Origin: Bombus terrestris
Taxonomy: Eukaryota; Arthropoda; Insecta; Hymenoptera; Apidae
NCBI RefSeq assembly: GCF_910591885.1
Contig: NC_063270.1
Coordinates: 4,588,001-4,652,000 of the forward strand
Length of the DNA stretch: 64,000 bases
Direction: 5' to 3'
Shown piece by piece: positions 14,201 to 29,780 of the stretch. A program made the position numbers and the translations under genes. Positions within the stretch are counted from its first letter, which is position 1. Each line of letters starts with the position of its first letter. The notes beneath the pieces are model-generated. The model saw nothing but the letters and a program-made list of their open reading frames with translations, did no database searches and was not told the origin of the DNA.

Positions 14201-15167
14201 GTTATATACTACTACTATACAACGTGTGACGGTATATAGTATTACTATACAACGTGCAGCGTTATATACTATTACGTTATAACGTATAACGTTATATAAT
14301 ATTACGTTATAACGTATAACGTTATATACTACTACTATACAACGTGTGACGGTATATAGTATTACTATACAACGTGCAGCGTTATGTAGTATTACGTTAT
14401 AACGTATAACGTTATATAATATTACGTTATAATGTATAACGTTATATACTATTACGTTATAACGTATAACGTTATATACTACTACTATACAACGTGTAAC
14501 GATATATAATATTACTATACATCATGCAGCGTTATGTAGTATTACGTTATAACGTGTAACGTTATATACTATTACGTTATAACGTATAACGCTATATACT
14601 ATTACGTTATAACGTATAACGTTATACACAATGACGACATAACGTGTAACGTCATATATTACTGCGATATAACATATAACGTTATATACTTTTACGTTCT
14701 AACGTATAACGTTATATACTATTACGGTATGACGTATAACGTTATATACTATTACGTTATAACGTATAACGTTATATACTATTACGTTATAACGTATAAC
14801 GTTATACACTATTACGTTATAACGGATAACGTTATATAGAGTTACGTCATAACGTACAACGTTATATACTATTACATTATAACGTGTAACGTTATATACT
14901 ATTACGTTATAACGTATAACGTTATATACTATTACGTTATAACGTATAACGTTATATACTATTACGTTACAACGTATAACGTTATATAATATTACGTTAT
15001 AACGTATAACGTTATATACTACTACGATACAACGTGTAACGACATATAGTATTACTATACAACGTGCAGCGTTATGTAGTATTACGTTATAACGTGTAAC
15101 GTTACATACTATTACGTTATAACGTATAACGTTATATGCTATTACGTTATAATGTATAACGTTATAT
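8244..15167. repeat. HOR-A copy 2 (231 monomers, 6,924 bp)
   Basis: Begins as a copy of base 1 onward. From about 12254 it instead matches 5330 onward at an offset of 6,924 bp, including the S unit (12832), the E unit (14061) and the GCTATATAC variant near 14590. The length equals 225 units of 30 bp plus six of 29 bp. Spot differences from copy 1 are single bases, such as CATATTACTG at 7730 against TATATTACTG at 14655. Confidence 0.88.
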
Positions 15168-18016
15168 ACTATTACGTTATAACGTATAACGTTATATACT
15201 ACTACTATACAACGTGTAACGATATATAATATTACTATACATCATGCAGCGTTATGTAGTATTACGTTATAACGTGTAACGTTATATACTATTACGTTAT
15301 AACGTATAACGTTATATACTATTACGTTATAACGTATAACGTTATACACAATTACGACATAACGTGTAACGTCATATATTACTGCGATATAACATATAAC
15401 GTTATATACTTTTACGTTCTAACGTATAACGTTATATACTATTACGGTATGACGTATAACGTTATATACTATTACGTTATAACGTATAACGTTATATACT
15501 ATTACGTTATAACGTATAACGTTATGTACTATTACGTTATAACGTATAACGTTATATACTGTGACGTAATAACGTATAACGTCATATACTATTACGTTAT
15601 AACGTATAACGTTATATACTAATACGTTATAACGTATAACGTTATACACTATTACGTTATAACGTATAACGTTATATAGAATTACGTTATAACGTACAAC
15701 GTTATACACTACTACATTAAAACGTGTAACGTTATATACTACTACGATATAACATATAACGTTATATACTTTATTTCCTAACTTATAACGTTATATACTA
15801 TTACGTAATAACGTATAACGTTATATACTATGACGTCATAACGTATAACGTTATATACTATTACGCTATAACGTATAACGTTATACACTATTACGTTATA
15901 ACGGATAACGTTATATAGAATTACGTCATAACGTACAACGTTATATACTATTACATTAAAACGTGTAACGTTATATACTATTACGTTATAACGTATAACG
16001 TTATATAATATTACGTTATAACGTATAACGTTATATACTACTACGATACAACGTGTAACGACATATAGTATTACTATACAACGTGCAGCGTTATGTAGTG
16101 TTACGTTAGAACGTGTAACGTTACATACTATTACGTTATAACGTATAACGTTATATGCTATTACGTTATAATGTATAACGTTATATACTATTACGTTATA
16201 ACGTATAACGTTATATACTACTACGATACAACGTGTAACGACATATAGTATTACTATACAACGTGCAGCGTTATGTAGTATTACGTTATAACGTGTAACG
16301 TTATATACTAATACGTTATAACGTATAACGTTATACACTATTACGTTATAACGTATAACGTTATATACTAATACGTTATAACGTATAACGTTATACACTA
16401 TTACGTTATAACGTATAACGTTATATAGAATTACGTTATAACGTACAACGTTATACACTACTACATTAAAACGTGTAACGTTATATACTACTACGATATA
16501 ACATATAACGTTATATACTTTATTTCCTAACTTATAACGTTATATACTATTACGTAATAACGTATAACGTTATATACTATGACGTCATAACGTATAACGT
16601 TATATACTATTACGCTATAACGTATAACGTTATACACTATTACGTTATAACGGATAACGTTATATAGAATTACGTCATAACGTACAACGTTATATACTAT
16701 TACATTAAAACGTGTAACGTTATATACTATTACGTTATAACGTATAACGTTATATAATATTACGTTATAACGTATAACGTTTTATACTACTACGATACAA
16801 CGTGTAACGACATATAGTATTACTATACAACGTGCAGCGTTATGTAGTATTACGTTAGAACGTGTAACGTTACATACTATTACGTTATAACGTATAACGT
16901 TATATGCTATTACGTTATAATGTATAACGTTATATACTATTACGTTATAACGTATAACGTTATATACTACTACTCTACAACGTGTAACGATATATAATAT
17001 TACTATACATCATGCAGCGTTATGTAGTATTACGTTATAACGTGTAACGTTATATACTATTACGTTATAACGTATAACGTTATATACTATTACGTTATAA
17101 CGTATAACGTTATACACAATTACGATATAACGTGTAACGTCATATATTACTGCGATATAACATATAACGTTATATACTTTTACGTTCTAACGTATAACGT
17201 TATATACTATTACGGTATGACGTATAACGTTATATACTAATACGTTATAACGTATAACGTTATATACTATTACGTTATAACGTATAACGTTATATACTAT
17301 TACGTTATAACGTATAACGTTATATAATATTACGTTATAACGTATAACGTTATATACTACTACTATACAACGTGTGACGATATATAGTATTACTATACAA
17401 CGTGCAGCGTTATGTAGTATTACGTTATAACGTGTATCGTTATATACTACTACGTTATAATGTATAACGTTATATCCTATGACGTAATAACGTATAACGT
17501 CATATACTATTACGTTATAACGTATAACGTCATATACAGTTACGTTATAACGTATAACGTTATATAGTATTACGTTATAACGTATAACGTTATATACTAT
17601 TACGTTATAACGTATAACGTTATATACTATTACGTTATAACGTATAACGTTATATACTATTACGCTATAACGTATAACGTTATATACTATTACGTTATAA
17701 CTTATAGCGTTACATACTATTACGTTATAACGTATAACGTTATACACAATTACGATATAACGTGTAACGTCATATATTACTGCGATATAACATGTAACAT
17801 TATATACTTTTACGTTCTAACGTATAACGTTATATACTATTACGGTATGACGTATAACGTTATATACTAGAACGTAATAACGTATAACGTCATATACTAT
17901 TACGTTATAACGTATAACGTTATATAGAATTACGTTATAACGTACAACGTGATACACTACTACATTAAAACGTGTAACGTTATATACTATTACGTTATAA
18001 CGTATAACGTTATATA
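15168..18016. repeat. HOR-A copy 3, partial and mosaic
   Basis: Follows copy 2 at an offset of 6,924 up to about 15.5 kb. There one extra monomer (with GTTATGTAC near 15524) shifts the offset to 6,954. E units 15770 and 16519 fit this offset. At about 16907 the match switches to a different source 4,886 bp upstream (shared TATGCTATT and TACTCTACAACG variants). From about 17350 it returns to the 9.95-10.6 kb sequence at an offset of 7,404, a net gain of 450 bp or 15 monomers. Confidence 0.82.
15502..15561. repeat. Single-monomer gain in HOR-A copy 3
   Basis: Between the GGTATGACG unit and the CTGTGACGTAATAACG unit this copy has one more canonical monomer than 8495-8610, with a private TTATGTAC change at its boundary. 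The downstream offset grows by exactly 30 bp, so the event respected monomer phase. Confidence 0.8.
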
Positions 18017-18285
18017 GAATTACGTTATAACGTACAACGTTATACACTACTACATTAAAACGTGTAACGTTATATACTACTACGATATAACATATAACGT
18101 TATATACTTTATTTCCTAACTTATAACGTTATATACTAGAACGTAATAACGTATAACGTCATATACTATTACGTTATAACGTATAACGTTATATAGAATT
18201 ACGTTATAACGTACAACGTGATACACTACTACATTAAAACGTGTAACGTTATATACTATTACGTTATAACGTATAACGTTATATA
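17868..18285. repeat. 269-bp local tandem duplication
   Basis: The monomer starting TAGAACGTAATAACG at 17868 and about 149 bp after it recur at 18137, an offset of 269 bp (nine units, one of 29 bp). The second copy directly follows the E unit at 18108. This marks the end of recognisable collinearity with HOR-A. Confidence 0.82.
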
Positions 18286-21200
18286 CTATTACGTTATAAC
18301 GTATAACGTTATACACAATTACGACATAACGTGTAACGTGATATATTACTGCGATATAACATATAACGTTATATACTTTTACGTTCTAACGTATAACGTT
18401 ATATACTATTACGGTATGACGTATAACGTTATATACTATTACGTTATAACGTATAACGTTATATACTATTACGTTATAACGTATAACGTTATATACTGTG
18501 ACGTAATAACGTATAACGTCATATACTATTACGTTATAACGTATAACGTTATATACTATTACGTTATAACGTATAACGTTATATAATATTACGTTATAAC
18601 GTATAACGTTATATACTACTACGATACAACGTGTAACGACATATAGTATTACTATACAACGTGCAGCGTTATGTAGTATTACGTTATAACGTGTAACGTT
18701 ATATACTATTACGGTACGACGTATAACGTTATATACTATTACGTTATAACGTATAACGTTATATACTACTACGATACAACGTGTAACGACATATAGTATT
18801 ACTATACATCATGCAGCGTTATGTAGTATTACGTTATAACGTGTAACGTTATATACTATTACGTTATAACGTATAACGTTTTATAGTATTACGCTATAAC
18901 GCATAACGTTAAATACTATTACGTTATAACGTATAACGTCATACACAATTACGTTATAACGTGTAACGCCATATATTACTGCGATATAACATATAAAGTT
19001 ATATGCTATTACGTTGTAACGTATAACGTATATACTATTACGTTATAACGTATAACGTTATATACCATTACGTTATATCGTATAACGTTATATACTATTA
19101 CGTTATAACGTATAACGTTATATAATATTACGTTATAACGTATAACGTTATATACTACTACTATACAACGTGTGACGATATATAGTATTACTATACAACG
19201 TGCAGCGTTATGTAGTATTACGTTATAACGTGTAACGTTATATACTATTACGTTATAACGTATAACGTTATATACTATTACGTTATAACGTATAACGTTA
19301 TATAATATTACGTTATAACGTATAACGTTATATACTACTACTATACAACGTGTGACGGTATATAGTATTACTATACAACGTGCAGCGTTATGTAGTATTA
19401 CGTTATAACGTGTAACGTTATATACTATTACGTTATAACGTATAACGTTATATCCTATTACGTTATAACGTATAACGTTATATACTACTACTATACAACG
19501 TGTGACGGTATATAGTATTACTATACAACGTGCAGCGTTATGTAGTATTACGTTATAACGTGTAACGTTATATACTATTACGTTATAACGTATAACGTTA
19601 TATAATATTACGTTATAACGTATAACGTTATATACTACTACTATACAACGTGTAACGATATATAGTATTACTATTCAACGTGCAGCGTTATGTAGTATTA
19701 CCTTATAACGTGTAACGTTATAAACTAGTACGTTATAATGTATAACGTTATACACTATTACGTTATAACGTATAACAGTATATACTGTTACGCTATGACG
19801 CATAACGTTATATACTATTACGTGATAACGTATAACGTTACATAATATTACGTTATAATGTATAACGTTATATACTACTACGATACAACGTGTAACGACA
19901 TATAGTATTACTATACAACGTGCAGCGTTATGTAGTATTACGTTATAATGTGTAACGTTATATACTACTACGTTATAATGTATAACGTTATATACTACTA
20001 CGATATAACATATAACGTTATATACTTTATTTCCTAACTTGTAACGTTATATACTATTACGTAATAACGTATAGGGTTATATACTATTACGTTATAACGT
20101 ATAACGTTATATACTATTACGTAATAACGTATAACATTATATACTATGACGTTATAACGTATAACATTATATACTATGACGTTATAACGTATAACATTAT
20201 ATACTATTACGCTATAACGTATAACGTTATACACTATTACGTTATAACGGATAACGTTATATAGAATTACGTCATAACGTACAACGTTATATACTATTAC
20301 GCTATAACGTATAACGTTATACACTATTACGTTATAACGGATAACGTTAAGTAGTATTACGTTATAACGTGTAACGTTATATACTACTACGTTATAATGT
20401 ACAACGTTATATACTATTACGTTATAACGTATAACGTTATATAGTATTACGCTATAACGCATAACGTTATATACTATTACGTTATATTGTATAACGTTAT
20501 ACACAATTACGTTATAACGTGTAACGTCATATATTACTGCGATATAACATATAAAGTTATATGCTATTACGTTGTAACGTATAACGTTATATACTATTAC
20601 GGTATGTCGTATAACGTTATATACTATTACGTTATAACGTATAACGTTATATACTATTACGTTATAACGTATAACGTTATATACTATGACGTAATAACGT
20701 ATAACGTCATATACTATTACGTTATAACGTATAACGTTATATAATATTACGTTATAACGTATAACGTTATATACTACTACTATACAACGTGTGACGATAT
20801 ATAGTATTACTATACAACGTGCAGCGTTATGTAGTATTACGTTATAACGTGTAACGTTATATACTATTACGTTATAACGTATAACGTTATATACTATTAC
20901 GTTATAACGTATAACGTTATACACAATTACGACATAACGTGTAACGTCATATATTACTGCGATATAACATATAACGTTATATACTTTTACGTTCTAACGT
21001 ATAACGTTATATACTATTACGGTATGACGTATAACGTTATATACTATTACGTTATAACGTATAACGTTATATACTATTACGTTATAACGTATAACGTTAT
21101 ATACTGTGACGTAATAACGTATAACGTCATATACTATTACGTTATAACGTATAACGTTATATACTATTACGTTATAACGTATAACGTTATATACTATTAC

Positions 21201-24200
21201 GTTATAACGTATAACGTTATATAATATTACGTTATAACGTATAACGTTATATACTATTACGTTATAACGTATAACGTTATATACTATGACGTTATAACGT
21301 ATAACATTATATACTATTACGCTATAACGTATAACGTTATACACTATTACGTTATAACGGATAACGTTATATAGAATTACGTCATAACGTACAACGTTAT
21401 ATACTATTACATTAAAACGTGGAACGTTATATACTATTACGTTATAACGTATAACGTTATATACTATTACGTTATAACGTATAACGTTATATACTATTAC
21501 GTTATAACGTATAACGTTATATAATATTACGTTATAACGTATAACGTTATATACTACTACGATACAACGTGTAGCGACATATCGTATTACTATACAACGT
21601 GCAGCGTTATGTAGTATTACGTTATAACGTGTAACGTTATATTCTACTACGTTATAATGTACAACGTTATATACTATTACGTTATAACGTATAACGTTAT
21701 ATAGTATTACGCTATAACGCATAACGTTATATACTATTACGTTATAACGTATAACGTTATACACAATTACGTTATAACGTGTAACGTCATATATTACTGC
21801 GATATAACATATAAAGTTATATGCTATTACGTTGTAACTTATAACGTTATATACTATTACGGTATGTCGTATAACGTTATATACTATTACGTTATAACGT
21901 ATAACGTTATATAGTATTACGTTATAACGTATAACGTTATATACTATGACGTAATAACGTATAACGTCATATACTATTACGTTATAACGTATAACGTTAT
22001 ATAATATTACGTTATAACGTATAACGTTATATACTACTACTATACAACGTGTGACGATATATAGTATTACTATACAACGTGCAGCGTTATGTAGTATTAC
22101 GTTATAACGTGTAACGTTATATACTATTACGTTATAACGTATAACGTTATATACTATTACGTTATAACGTATAACGTTATATAATATTACGTTATAACGT
22201 ATAACGTTATATACTACTACTATACAACGTGTAACGATATATAATATTACTATACATCATGCAGCGTTATGTAGTATTACGTTATAACGTGTAACGTTAT
22301 ATACTATTACGTTATAACGTATAACGTTATATACTATTACGTTATAACGTATAACGTTATACACAATTACGACATAACGTGTAACGTCATATATTACTGC
22401 GATATAACATATAACGTTATATACTTTTACGTTCTAACGTATAACGTTATATACTATTACGGTATGACGTATAACGTTATATACTATTACGTTATAACGT
22501 ATAACGTTATATACTATTACGTTATAACGTATAACGTTATATACTATTACGTTATAACGTATAACGTTATATACTGTGACGTAATAACGTATAACGTCAT
22601 ATACTATTACGTTATAACGTATAACGTTATATACTATTACGTTATAACGTATAACGTTATATACTATTACGTTATAACGTATAACGTTATATAATATTAC
22701 GTTATAACGTATAACGTTATATACTACTACGATACAACGTGTAACGACATATAGTATTACTATACAACGTGCAGCGTTATGTAGTATTACGTTATAACGT
22801 GTAACGTTATATACTATTACGGTATGACGTATAACGTTATATACTATTACGTTATAACGTATAACGTTATATTCTATTACGTTATAACGTATAACGTTAT
22901 ATACTATTACGTTATAACGTATAACGTTTTATAGTATTACGCTATAACGCATAACGTTAAATACTATTACGTTATAACGTATAACGTTATACACAATTAC
23001 GTTATAACGTGTAACGTCATATATTACTGCGATATAACATATAAAGTTATATGCTATTACGTTGTAACGTATAACGTATATACTATTACGTTATAACGTA
23101 TAACGTTATATACTATTACGTTATAACGTATAACGTTATATACTATTACGTTATAACGTATAACGTTATATAATATTACGTTATAACGTATAACGTTATA
23201 TACTACTACTATACAACGTGTGACGATATATAGTATTACTATACAACGTGCAGCGTTATGTAGTATTACGTTATAACGTGTAACGTTATATACTATTACG
23301 TTATAACGTATAACGTTATATACTATTACGTTATAACGTATAACGTTATATAATATTACGTTATAACGTATAACGTTATATACTACTACTATACAACGTG
23401 TGACGATATATAGTATTACTATACAACGTGCAGCGTTATGTAGTATTACGTTATAACGTGTAACGTTATATACTACTACGTTATAATGTATAACGTTATA
23501 TCCTATGACGTAATAACGTATAACGTCATATACCATTACGTTATAACGTATAACGTTATATACTATTACGTTATAACGTATAACGTTATATAATATTACG
23601 TTATAACGTATAACGTTATATACTACTACTATACAATGTGTGACGGTATATAGTATTACTATACAACGTGCAGCGTTATGTAGTATTACGTTATAACGTG
23701 TAACGTTATATACTATTACGTTATAACGTATAACGTTATATACTATTACGTTATAACGTATAACGTTATATACTACTACTATACAACGTGTAACGATATA
23801 TAGTATTACTATTCAACGTGCAGCGTTATGTAGTATTACCTTATAACGTGTAACGTTATAAACTAGTACGTTATAATGTATAACGTTATACACTATTACG
23901 TTATAACGTATAACAGTATATACTGTTACGCTATGACGCATAACGTTATATACTATTACGTGATAACGTATAACGTTACATAATATTACGTTATAATGTA
24001 TAACGTTATATACTACTACGATACAACGTGTAACGACATATAGTATTACTATACAACGTGCAGCGTTATGTAGTATTACGTTATAATGTGTAACGTTATA
24101 TACTACTACGTTATAATGTATAACGTTATATACTACTACGATATAACATATAACGTTATATACTTTATTTCCTAACTTGTAACGTTATATACTATTACGT

Positions 24201-27200
24201 AATAACGTATAGGGTTATATACTATTACGTTATAACGTATAACGTTATATACTATTACGTAATAACGTATAACGTTATATACTATGACGTTATAACGTAT
24301 AACATTATATACTATTACGCTATAACGTATAACGTTATACACTATTACGTTATAACGGATAACGTTATATAGAATTACGTCATAACGTACAACGTTATAT
24401 ACTATTACATTAAAACGTGGAACGTTATATACTATTACGTTATAACGTATAACGTTATATACTATTACGTTATAACGTATAACGTTATATACTATTACGT
24501 TATAACGTATAACGTTATATAATATTACGTTATAACGTATAACGTTATATACTACTACGATACAACGTGTAGCGACATATCGTATTACTATACAACGTGC
24601 AGCGTTATGTAGTATTACGTTATAACGTGTAACGTTATATACTACTACGTTATAATGTACAACGTTATATACTATTACGTTATAACGTATAACGTTATAT
24701 AGTATTACGCTATAACGCATAACGTTATATACTATTACGTTATAACGTATAACGTTATACACAATTACGTTATAACGTGTAACGTCATATATTACTGCGA
24801 TATAACATATAAAGTTATATGCTATTACGTTGTAACGTATAACGTTATATACTATTACGGTATGACGTATAACGTTATATACTATTACGTTATAACGTAT
24901 AACGTTATATACTATTACGTTATAACGTATAACGTTATATACTATGACGTAATAACGTATAACGTCATATACTATTACGTTATAACGTATAACGTTATAT
25001 AATATTACGTTATAACGTATAACGTTATATACTACTACTATACGACGTGTGACGATATATAGTATTTCTATAGAACGTGCAGCGTTATGTAGTATTACGT
25101 TATAACGTGTAACGTTATATACTATTACGTTATAACGTATAACGTTATATACTATTACGTTATAACGTATAACGTTATAGACTATTACGTTATAACGTAT
25201 AACGTCATATAATATTACGTTATAACGTATAACGTTATATACTACTACTATACAACGTGTAACGATATATAGTATTACTATTCAACGTGCAGCGTTATGT
25301 AGTATTACCTTATAACGTGTAACGTTATAAACTAGTACGTTATAATGTATAACGTTATACACTATTACGTTTTAACGTATAACAGTATATACTGTTACGC
25401 TATGACGCATAACGTTATATACTATTACGTGATGACGTATAACGTTACATAATATTACGTTATAATGTCTAACGTTATATACTACTACGATACAACGTGT
25501 AACGACATATAGTATTACTATACAACGTGCAGCGTTATGTAGTATTACGTTATAACGTGTAACGTTATATACTACTACGTTATAATGTATAACGTTATAT
25601 CCTATGACGTGATAACGTATAACGTCATATACCATTACGTTATAACGTATAACGTTATATACTATTACGTTATAACGTATAACGTTATAGACTATTACGT
25701 TATAACGTATAACGTCATATAATATTACGTTATAACGTATAACGTTACATACTATTACTATACAACGTGTGACGATATATAGTATTACTATACAACGTGC
25801 AGCGTTATGTAGTATTACGTTATAACGTGTAACGTTATATACTATTACGTTATAACGTATAACGTTATATACTATTACGTTATAACGTATAACGTTATAT
25901 ACTACTACTATACAACGTGTAACGATATATAGTATTACTATTCAACGTGCAGCGTTATGTAGTATTACCTTATAACGTGTAACGTTATAAACTAGTACGT
26001 TATAATGTATAACGTTATACACTATTACGTTATAACGTATAACAGTATATACTGTTACGCTATGACGCATAACGTTATATACTATTACGTGATAACGTAT
26101 AACGTTACATAATATTACGTTATAATGTATAACGTTATATACTACTACGATACAACGTGTAACGACATATAGTATTACTATACAACGTGCAGCGTTATGT
26201 AGTATTACGTTATAATGTGTAACGTTATATACTACTACGTTATAATGTATAACGTTATATACTACTACGATATAACATATAACGTTATATACTTTATTTC
26301 CTAACTTGTAACGTTATATACTATTACGTAATAACGTATAGGGTTATATACTATTACGTTATAACGTATAACGTTATATACTATTACGTAATAACGTATA
26401 ACGTTATATACTATGACGTTATAACGTATAACATTATATACTATTACGCTATAACGTATAACGTTATACACTATTACGTTATAACGGATAACGTTATATA
26501 GAATTACGTCATAACGTACAACGTTATATACTATTACATTAAAACGTGGAACGTTATATACTATTACGTTATAACGTATAACTTTATATACTATTACGTT
26601 ATAACGTATAACGTTATATACTATTACGTTATAACGTATAACGTTATATAATATTACGTTATAACGTATAACGTTATATACTACTGCGATACAACGTGTA
26701 GCGACATATCGTATTACTATACAACGTGCAGCGTTATGTAGTATTACGTTATAACGTGTAACGTTATATACTACTACGTTATAATGTACAACGTTATATA
26801 CTATTACGTTATAACGTATAACGTTATATAGTATTACGCTATAACGCATAACGTTATATACTATTACGTTATAACGTATAACGTTATACACAATTACGTT
26901 ATAACGTGTAACGTCATATATTACTGCGATATAACATATAAAGTTATATGCTATTACGTTGTAACGTATAACGTTATATACTAATACGGTATGACGTATA
27001 ACGTTATATACTATTACGTTATAACGTATAACGTTATATACTATTACGTTATAACGTATAACGTTATATACTATGACGTAATAACGTATAACGTCATATA
27101 CTATTACGTTATAACGTATAACGTTATATACTATTACGCTATAACGTATAACGTTATATACTACTACGATACAACCTGTAACGACATATGGTATTACTAT

Positions 27201-27741
27201 ACAACGTGCAGCGTTATATAGTATTACGTTATAATGTGTAACGTTATATACTACTACGTTATCATGTATAACGTTATATACTACTACTATACAACGTGTA
27301 ACGTTATATACTATTACGTTATAACGTATAACGTTATATACTATTACGTTATAACGTATAACGTTATACACAATTACGATATAACGTGTAACGTCATATA
27401 TTACTGCGATATAACATATAACGTTATATACTTTTACGTTCTAACGTATAACGTTATATACTATTACGGTATGACGTATAACGTTATATACTATTACGTA
27501 ATAACGTATAACGTTATATACTATGACGTTATAACGTATAACATTATATACTATTACGCTATAACGTATAACGTTATACACTATTACGTTATAACGGATA
27601 ACGTTATATAGAATTACGTCATAACGTACAACGTTATATACTATTACATTAAAACGTGGAACGTTATATACTATTACGTTATAACGTATAACTTTATATA
27701 CTATTACGTTATAACGTATAACGTTATATACTTTTACGTAA
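18286..27741. repeat. Mosaic region with three copies of the E-prime block
   Basis: The same monomer vocabulary is reshuffled here. A block running from a CTATTCAACGTGCAGCG unit through AACTAGTACG, TATACTGTTACGCTATGACG and an E unit of the CTTGTAACG type to ATAGGGTTAT recurs at about 19620-20150, 23758-24290 and 25887-26420 (offsets 4,138 and 2,129 bp). The last two stay collinear longer, about 23760-24980 against 25890-27110. E units: 20026, 24164, 26293; S units: 19007, 23055. No non-satellite sequence was seen. Confidence 0.85.
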
Positions 27742-29780
27742 TAACGTATAACGTTATATACTATTACGTTATAACGTATAACGTTATATACTATTACGTT
27801 ATAACGTGTAACGTTATATATTATTACGTTATAACGTATAACGTTATATAATATTACGATATAACGTATAACGTTATATACTACTACGATACAACGTGTA
27901 ACGACATATAGTATTACTATACAACGTGCAGCGTTATGTAGTATTACGTTATAACGTGTAACGTCATATATTACTGCGATATAACATATAAAGTTATATG
28001 CTATTACGTTGTAACGTATAACGTTATATACTAATACGGTATGACGTATAACGTTATATACTATTACGTTATAACGTATAACGTTATATACTATTACGTT
28101 ATAACGTATAACGTTATATAATATTACGTTATAACGTATAACGTTATATACTACTACGATACAACGTGTAACGACATATAGTATTACTATACAACGTGCA
28201 GCGTTATGTAGTATTACGTTATAACGTCTAACGTTACATACTATTACGTTATAACGTATAACGTTATATACTATAACGTAATAACGTATAACGTCATATA
28301 CTATTACGTTATAACGTATAACGTTATATACTAGTACGTTATAACGTATAACGTTATACACTATTACGTTATAACGTATAACGTTATATAGAATTACGTT
28401 ATAACGTACAACGTGATACACTACTACATTAAAACGTGTAACGTTATATACTATTACGTTATAACGTATAACGTTATATACTATTACGTTATAACGTATA
28501 ACGTTATATACTATTACGTTATAACGTGTAACGTTATATACTACTACCTTATAACATATAACGTTATATACTATTACGTTATAACGTGTAGCGTTATATA
28601 CTACTACGATATAACATATAACGTTATATACTTTATTTCCTAACTTATAACGTTATATACTATTACGTAATAACGTATAACGTTATATACTATGACGTTA
28701 TAACGTATAACGTTATATACTATTACGCTATAACGTATAACGTTATACACTATTACGTTATAACGGATAACGTTATATAGAATTACGTCATAACGTACAA
28801 CGTTATATACTATTACATTATAACGTGTAACGTTATATACTATTACGTTATAACGTATAACGTTATATACTATTACGTTATAACGTATAACGTTATATGC
28901 TATTACGTTATAATGTATAACGTTATATACTATTACGTTATAACGTACAACGTTATATACTACTACTATACAACGTGTAACGATATATAATATTTCTATA
29001 CATCATGCAGCGTTATGTAGTATTACGTTATAACGTGTAACGTTATATACTATTACGTTATAACGTATAACGTTATATACTATTACGTTATAACGTATAA
29101 CGTTATACACAATTACGATATAACGTGTAACGTCATATATTACTGCGATATAACATATAACGTTATATACTTTTACGTTCTAACGTATAACGTTATATAC
29201 TATTACGGTATGACGTATAACGTTATATACTATTACGTTATAACGTATAACGTTATATACTATTACGTTATAACGTACAACGTTATATACTGTGACGTAA
29301 TAACGTATAACGTCATATACTATTACGTTATAACGTATAACGTTATATACTATTACGTTATAACGTATAACGTTATATAATATTACGTTATAACGTATAA
29401 CGTTATATACTACTACGATACAACGTGTAACGACATATAGTATTACTATACAACGTGCAGCGTTATGTAGTATTACGTTATAACGTGTAACGTTATATAC
29501 TATTACGGTATGACGTATAACGTTATATACTATTACGTTATAACGTATAACGTTATATTCTATTACGTTATAACGTATAACGTTATATAGTATTACGCTA
29601 TAACGCATAACGTTATATACTATTACGTTATAACGTATAACGTTATACACAATTACGTTATAACGTGTAACGTCATATATTACTGCGATATAACATATAA
29701 AGTTATATGCTATTACGTTGTAACGTATAACGTTATATACTATTACGGTATGACGTATAACGTTATATACTATTACGTTA
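27742..29780. repeat. 68-monomer tandem duplication, copy 1 (2,039 bp)
   Basis: From about 27742 the sequence repeats 2,039 bp later, including the TTATTACGTTATAACG unit (27811/29850), the CTAGTACG unit and the E unit (28632/30671). The period equals 67 units of 30 bp plus one of 29. Few single-base differences are visible, for example TAACGTCTAACG at 28225 against TAACGTGTAACG at 30264. Confidence 0.88.

Noticed and set aside
20068..20080. Telomere-like TAGGGTTA
   Set aside because: It is a single variant monomer (ATAGGGTTAT) found at seven positions, never in tandem. It arises from one or two substitutions in the satellite unit.
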